From: CAYMTN01 sp964393335
Lineage (GTDB): Bacteria; Chloroflexota; Anaerolineae; Aggregatilineales; Aggregatilineaceae
Direction of reading: 5' to 3'
Assembly (NCBI GenBank): GCA_964393335.1
Contig: CAYMTN010000118.1
Location: 1-16,371 of the forward strand
Length of the DNA stretch: 16,371 nucleotides
The notes beneath the pieces were generated by a model. It searched no databases. It saw only the letters and a program-made list of their open reading frames with translations, and was not told the origin of the DNA. This document shows, in pieces, positions 13,018-16,371 of this stretch (position 1 is the first letter of the stretch; every line of letters begins with the position of its first letter). Position numbers and translations under genes: made by a program.

Positions 13018-13446
13018 TCACCCTCGGCTGTCCGCCGCGACTGCCGGGATGCGCAAAAAACGCCGGATGTCCACGCGCGCAGCATCCAGCGTTTGGCTGG
13101 GGATATTCCTGGCAGGCTGCTGCGGCAGCACAAGCTGGGCCTCGGCCCGCGCCGTGATCGCCGCTTCCGGCAGGCCGCCGAGCGTGTGGCGCAGGCCCAG
13201 GTCGTTGGCGGGAAACGCATCCGGTTCGCCGAAGACGCGCAGGGCGATATACTGCGCGGTCCAGGGGCCAATGCCGGGCAGGGCGAGCAGGTAGTCCACG
13301 AGTTCGACCAGACTCGGCCACGTTTCCAGGCGCAGCGATCTATCCACGACGGCGCGAGCGAAGGTTTGCACCGCTCGCGCCCGCGCAGCCCGGACCTTCG
13401 GCGCACGTCTTTCACACGGGGGAATCAGGCGGACCGGGTCGGTGCG
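13018..13446 (-). pseudogene. Remnant of an AlkA-type DNA-3-methyladenine glycosylase
   Basis: The frame opens inside lplA and its recognisable part lies just after the lplA stop. It carries the helix-hairpin-helix core of AlkA-like glycosylases: ARARAVQTFARAVV, LLALPGIGPWTAQYIALR and GEPDAFPANDLGLR. The last of these includes the expected catalytic Asp. The N-terminal domain of roughly 150-200 residues is missing. The C-terminal W-x-PWR-x-YA segment that should follow RAEA is absent and replaced by unrelated sequence, and I found it in no other frame. No ATG or ribosome binding site serves the fragment. It is therefore best called a truncated pseudogene at the end of the hydrogenase operon. 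Confidence 0.7.
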
Positions 13447-13447
13447 G

Positions 13448-14497
13448 TTAGCGGCACACGGCGGTGAGTGTCTGGGCGAGATCGGACGGCTGGATACCGG
13501 GCGCTTCGATGGCATGTGTCTCGAAAAAGGCCGTGATGCGTTGTTCGATGTGCGCCGTATCAGCCGGGACGCCCTCCAACGCCCGTTCGAGTTCGGACAG
13601 GCGTTCAGCCGGATACAGGAAAAAGTCGCCTGACAGGTGCACGTCATACAGCTGGCCCTCGCGCTCGACGGCTGACGCCTGGATCAGGCCGCCGGGCGAT
13701 TTGTACACACGCTCGACCACGTTCACGCCCGAAACAATCGTGACCTGGCGCAGCGCCTGTTTGCGGCGATCATTGGCGAAGGTCCACTCGTCCTGCGAAA
13801 ACGTCTGCCACAGGCGGTCTGCTTCGGCGCGCAGATCGGCATCCACGCGGGCCGGAGTCAGCGGGCCAAGCACGGCCTCAAAGTGACCCGCCAGCCGCCC
13901 GGAGAGCACTTCTAGCGTGGGGACGTCCGGCAGCTCACGTTTGAGCGTGGTCAAGTTCTGTTCGAGCGTTTTGAACACCTTGTCACGGAACTTTTCATCT
14001 GGCACGCGGAGCACGTGCGCCATCATGGTATAGTCAAAATCCATCAGGATATTCCCGACCAGCACCACGTAGTCCGCGATCTCAGCCGCGCCATTGCCGG
14101 AGATCTTCCGCCCGTTGACGAGGATATCGTTCACCGGCTTGAACGCGGCATCCAGGCCCAGGTCGTGCAGCGTGGCGACGACCGGCTGTAAGTACGTGCG
14201 GTAGAAAACATCCTTGCGATACGGCACCCGGCTGGTGTGCAGCACAAGCTGGTAGAATAACTGGCCGGAGTTCAGATAGACCGCCCCGCCGCCGACCTCG
14301 CGCCGCACAACCGGGATGCCTTCGGCGCGGGCTGCCGCGATCTCGATTTCCTGGTAGGCATCCTGGTGAAACCCGATACAAATATACGGTGACGCGGGTT
14401 GCAGCAGGAACAGGCCCTCGCGGCCCAGGCGCGGCAGCGCGTGGTACAGCATCTGGCTGTCTTCCCACGGCACACTGCCCAGGTTAAAAAGCTCCAC
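13448..14497 (-). CDS. lplA: Lipoate-protein ligase A with C-terminal accessory domain
   Basis: It activates lipoate with ATP and transfers it to lysine of E2 or GcvH-type proteins. The 349-residue protein has the BPL/LplA catalytic domain, with RREVGGGAVY (65-74, the RRxxGGGxVy motif) and KPVNDILVNGRKISGNG containing the catalytic-type Lys131. A C-terminal domain (about 245-345, GLIQASAVEREGQLYDVHLSGDFF) corresponds to the LplA accessory domain, so one polypeptide should be self-sufficient. GTG 14497 is preferred because AAGGAAGG lies 6 nt upstream; ATG 14518 would overlap the upstream gene by 19 nt. The gene begins 2 nt after the stop of the hydrogenase endopeptidase, indicating tight coupling. 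Confidence 0.9.
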   Translation of the reverse strand: MELFNLGSVPWEDSQMLYHALPRLGREGLFLLQPASPYICIGFHQDAYQEIEIAAARAEGIPVVRREVGGGAVYLNSGQLFYQLVLHTSRVPYRKDVFYRTYLQPVVATLHDLGLDAAFKPVNDILVNGRKISGNGAAEIADYVVLVGNILMDFDYTMMAHVLRVPDEKFRDKVFKTLEQNLTTLKRELPDVPTLEVLSGRLAGHFEAVLGPLTPARVDADLRAEADRLWQTFSQDEWTFANDRRKQALRQVTIVSGVNVVERVYKSPGGLIQASAVEREGQLYDVHLSGDFFLYPAERLSELERALEGVPADTAHIEQRITAFFETHAIEAPGIQPSDLAQTLTAVCR

Positions 14498-14499
14498 GA

Positions 14500-14967
14500 T
14501 TATCCTTCCTTTTCCCATTCATCAAGCTTGGCCCAGGCGCGCGACACCATTTCCGGCAGGCGCGACGCCGCCAGCGGACTCAACCCGACGCCAATCGCCA
14601 GCGAATCCGGCTGCATCCCGATCAAAAACAGGTTGTCCGGCAGCCGGTCGCGGATCAGCGCCAGCCCCAGCACCTCCTGAAACGTAACCTGATGCTGTGA
14701 AAGCTTGATCCCGGCAAAAAGCGGGATCGCGTCTTTATCCAATTCGATGATCGTACCGGGTGGCTGCCCGCCGTCGACCGCGTCGAGCAGCAACAAATGC
14801 GTGGCATCTTCGACGATAGGCAGCAGGTTCAAGCCCAGGGTGCCACCATCCAGCAGCCGGACACGCTCGCGCGGGGTCTGCTGCATAGCTTGTACCGCGT
14901 GAACGCCGATCCCTTCGTCGGAGTTTAGCAGGTTACCTATCCCCAGAACCACGATCTCGTCTATCAT
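14500..14967 (-). CDS. [NiFe]-hydrogenase maturation endopeptidase (HyaD/HybD/HycI family)
   Basis: This family removes the C-terminal peptide of the hydrogenase large subunit after nickel insertion. The 155-residue length is typical. The signature GIGNLLNSDEGIGVHA (9-24) contains Glu18, DAVDGG contains Asp62 and LSQHQVTF contains His92. These three match the nickel-sensing ligands known in HybD. The large-subunit gene lies 76 nt upstream in the same direction, and lplA follows after 2 nt. The region before the ATG has only a weak AGGG element. A perfect hairpin lies between the large-subunit stop and this ATG. The likely substrate is the neighbouring large subunit. Confidence 0.93.
   Translation of the reverse strand: MIDEIVVLGIGNLLNSDEGIGVHAVQAMQQTPRERVRLLDGGTLGLNLLPIVEDATHLLLLDAVDGGQPPGTIIELDKDAIPLFAGIKLSQHQVTFQEVLGLALIRDRLPDNLFLIGMQPDSLAIGVGLSPLAASRLPEMVSRAWAKLDEWEKEG
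14504..14511 (-). promoter_or_regulatory. Ribosome binding site inside the endopeptidase gene that sets the lplA GTG start
   Basis: AAGGAAGG on the minus strand forms part of the last endopeptidase codons and sits 6 nt before GTG 14497. Confidence 0.65.
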
Positions 14968-14995
14968 GGGGCGATGATCCCTTTGTTTACAGACT

Positions 14996-15020
14996 CGTGG
15001 GCGACACGAAGTCGCCCACG
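14996..15020 (-). other. Perfect intercistronic hairpin in the hydrogenase operon
   Basis: CGTGGGCGAC (14996-15005) pairs perfectly with GTCGCCCACG (15011-15020) across a 5-nt loop. There is no T tract, so it is unlikely to be an intrinsic terminator. It lies between the large-subunit stop and the endopeptidase start, where such structures often protect the upstream mRNA from 3' decay. Confidence 0.6.
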
Positions 15021-15043
15021 GTGAGACTCGAGCTGCTGCCGGG

Positions 15044-16371
15044 TTAGTAGACGTTGCAGGATAATCCTTGCGAAGCATTAACGTCTTCGACAGCGTTGCC
15101 GTTTACGTCGATCAAGTGAACAGCGCAGGCCATGCACGGGTCGAAGCTGTGGATCGTGCGCAGAATCTCCAGCGGCTGATCCGGGACAGCCAGCGCCGTG
15201 CCGACCAGCGACATTTCGTAAGCCCCTGGCTGGTCACTCCCATCGCGCGGCGAGGCGTTCCACGTGGTCGGGACGACCAGTTGGTAGTTGTCGATCTTGC
15301 CATCTTTGATCACGACCCAGTGGCCCAACGCGCCGCGCGGGGCTTCCAGGAAACCGAAGCCTTCGGCCTTATCCGGCCAGTCGTTCGGGCTCCATTTCTT
15401 GCCGTTCCAGTTATCGGTTTTGCCTGCGCCCAGGTTGGCTACCAGCTTGCCAAACCAGCCGGCCATCTCATGTACGAAGACGCTCGTCTCGATACCGCGA
15501 GCAGCGGTCCGGCCCAGGGTGCTGAACAGTTGATCCGTCCCGATCTTCCCGTCCAGGCCAGCGTCGGCGGCCTGCGGCGACTGGTTGAGCGTATCCAGCA
15601 CTGCCGTCACGAGATCGACGGTCGGTTGGTTGCCCGCCACATACATCATCAGCACGCGCGCCAGCGGCCCGACTTCCATGGCATGGCCTTTCCAGCGCGG
15701 TGCCTTGAGCCAGGTATAGCCCTGGTCCACGTTCAACTCTTCAAACGGAGGTTTGGGTCCGCCCTGCGCCTCATAGGCAAACTTGGTTTCGCCGTCGAAC
15801 GGGTGCAAACCGGCGTCATTCCCGTTGTTATACGCGTACCAGGAATGTTTGATGAATTCCTGGATTTGCCCCATGTCTTTCGGATCGACCTCTTGAAGTT
15901 CCAGGGTGCGGTCAAGAATCGCGCCGCGCGGCACCAACAGATTGCCATTACTGAAATCATTGGGCTTGTTCAGCGGAAATTCCCCGTAGCTCAGAAAATT
16001 GCCCAGCCCTTCACCCAGCAGAGCGTAATCCAGGTAATAAGGCGCAATCGCCAACAGATCGGGAATATAGACCTGGTCCACGAACGTGGTCAAACTGGTG
16101 ATCACCTGCTGGATCATGGTCAGGCGTTCGGCGTTCAGGCCCACGTCGCTGTTCGGATCGAACGATATGGGCACGCCGCCAACCAAAAAGTTGGGATGCG
16201 GGTTTTTGCCACCAAAGATCGTGTGCAGGCGAATAACATCTTTTTGCCAGTCCAACGCCTCCAGATAGTGCGCCACTGCCAGCAAATTCACTTCGGGGGG
16301 AAGCTTGTAACTGGGGTGGCCCCAGTAACCGTTGGTGAACAGGCTGAGCGTGCCCATATCCACCAGATTCT
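15044..16371 (-). CDS. [NiFe]-hydrogenase large subunit, C-terminal part (cut by window edge)
   Basis: 441 residues are visible; the N-terminus, including the RxCGxC motif, lies past the edge. The sequence NGYWGHPSYKLPPEVNL, followed by GGKNPHPNF, is typical of group 1 membrane-type uptake hydrogenases (HyaB/HybC relatives). The C-terminal nickel-binding motif is SFDPCMACAVH (DPCxxCxxH, 15116-15142). After the His come 23 residues, from LIDVNGNAVEDV to the stop, which are the peptide expected to be removed on maturation. The downstream gene encodes that type of endopeptidase. The product should carry the NiFe(CN)2CO site and oxidise or evolve hydrogen; the small subunit is expected upstream outside the window. 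The group assignment is inference. Confidence 0.95.
   Translation of the reverse strand, partial: NLVDMGTLSLFTNGYWGHPSYKLPPEVNLLAVAHYLEALDWQKDVIRLHTIFGGKNPHPNFLVGGVPISFDPNSDVGLNAERLTMIQQVITSLTTFVDQVYIPDLLAIAPYYLDYALLGEGLGNFLSYGEFPLNKPNDFSNGNLLVPRGAILDRTLELQEVDPKDMGQIQEFIKHSWYAYNNGNDAGLHPFDGETKFAYEAQGGPKPPFEELNVDQGYTWLKAPRWKGHAMEVGPLARVLMMYVAGNQPTVDLVTAVLDTLNQSPQAADAGLDGKIGTDQLFSTLGRTAARGIETSVFVHEMAGWFGKLVANLGAGKTDNWNGKKWSPNDWPDKAEGFGFLEAPRGALGHWVVIKDGKIDNYQLVVPTTWNASPRDGSDQPGAYEMSLVGTALAVPDQPLEILRTIHSFDPCMACAVHLIDVNGNAVEDVNASQGLSCNVY

Noticed and set aside
12969..13415. An overlapping 148-codon minus-strand frame as a rescued end of the glycosylase by frameshift
   Set aside because: Its translation lacks the expected W-PWR-YA segment, so a simple frameshift does not restore the protein.
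14996..15020. The hydrogenase intercistronic hairpin as an intrinsic terminator
   Set aside because: No T tract follows on the transcribed strand, and the downstream endopeptidase clearly belongs to the same operon.

Overview
This window reads like a piece of a bacterial chromosome, most likely from the phylum Chloroflexota (an Anaerolineae-like lineage). The evidence is mixed. The coding is moderately GC-rich. The lexA promoter carries a Gram-positive-type SOS box. There is a Ycf45/SpoIIIAA-like ATPase with a C-terminal R3H domain, a GAF/HisKA_3 sensor kinase with a CxC motif, and a group-1-type [NiFe] hydrogenase. I see no insertion sequence, phage gene, CRISPR array, tRNA or rRNA. The taxonomic call is inference.

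Layout, left to right. (1) 1-1318, minus strand: a NarL/FixJ-type response regulator cut by the window edge, preceded by its GAF histidine kinase with a 2-nt gap. (2) A 307-bp divergent regulatory region (1319-1625) with promoters and two palindromes. (3) 1626-4308, plus strand: a tandem-GNAT-like protein followed after 13 nt by the R3H/AAA ATPase, closed by an intrinsic terminator. (4) 4463-5666, plus strand: a single-span membrane protein and thymidylate kinase. Tmk converges on, and overlaps by 4 nt, an FmdB-type zinc-ribbon gene. (5) 6262-7062: a rhomboid protease, converging on a Bcp-type peroxiredoxin. (6) 7796-8623: a luciferase-like monooxygenase, converging on lexA. (7) lexA (minus) and a UPF0173 metal-dependent hydrolase (plus) are transcribed divergently, each from a good sigma-70-type promoter. 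(8) gatA and a REC plus degenerate-GGDEF regulator, both minus, each with its own promoter and separated by a terminator. (9) 13018-16371, minus: a hydrogenase block running large subunit (partial), maturation endopeptidase, lipoate-protein ligase, then a decayed AlkA-type glycosylase fragment.

How the genes work together. The kinase and regulator at the left edge form a two-component pair. LexA controls itself through an operator inside its own promoter spacer. The hydrogenase large subunit still carries a C-terminal tail after its DPCxxCxxH motif, and the next gene encodes the endopeptidase type that removes such tails. A lipoate ligase, translationally coupled to that endopeptidase, is the unexpected partner. 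The rest is housekeeping (tmk, gatA) or stress and redox function (Bcp).

No wholly new system is evident. The points most worth a second look are the lexA scissile-site variant (Ala-Ser), the cysteine motif of the sensor kinase, the inverted repeat laid over the REC-GGDEF promoter, the ligase in the hydrogenase operon, the GNAT/R3H-ATPase pair and the glycosylase remnant.
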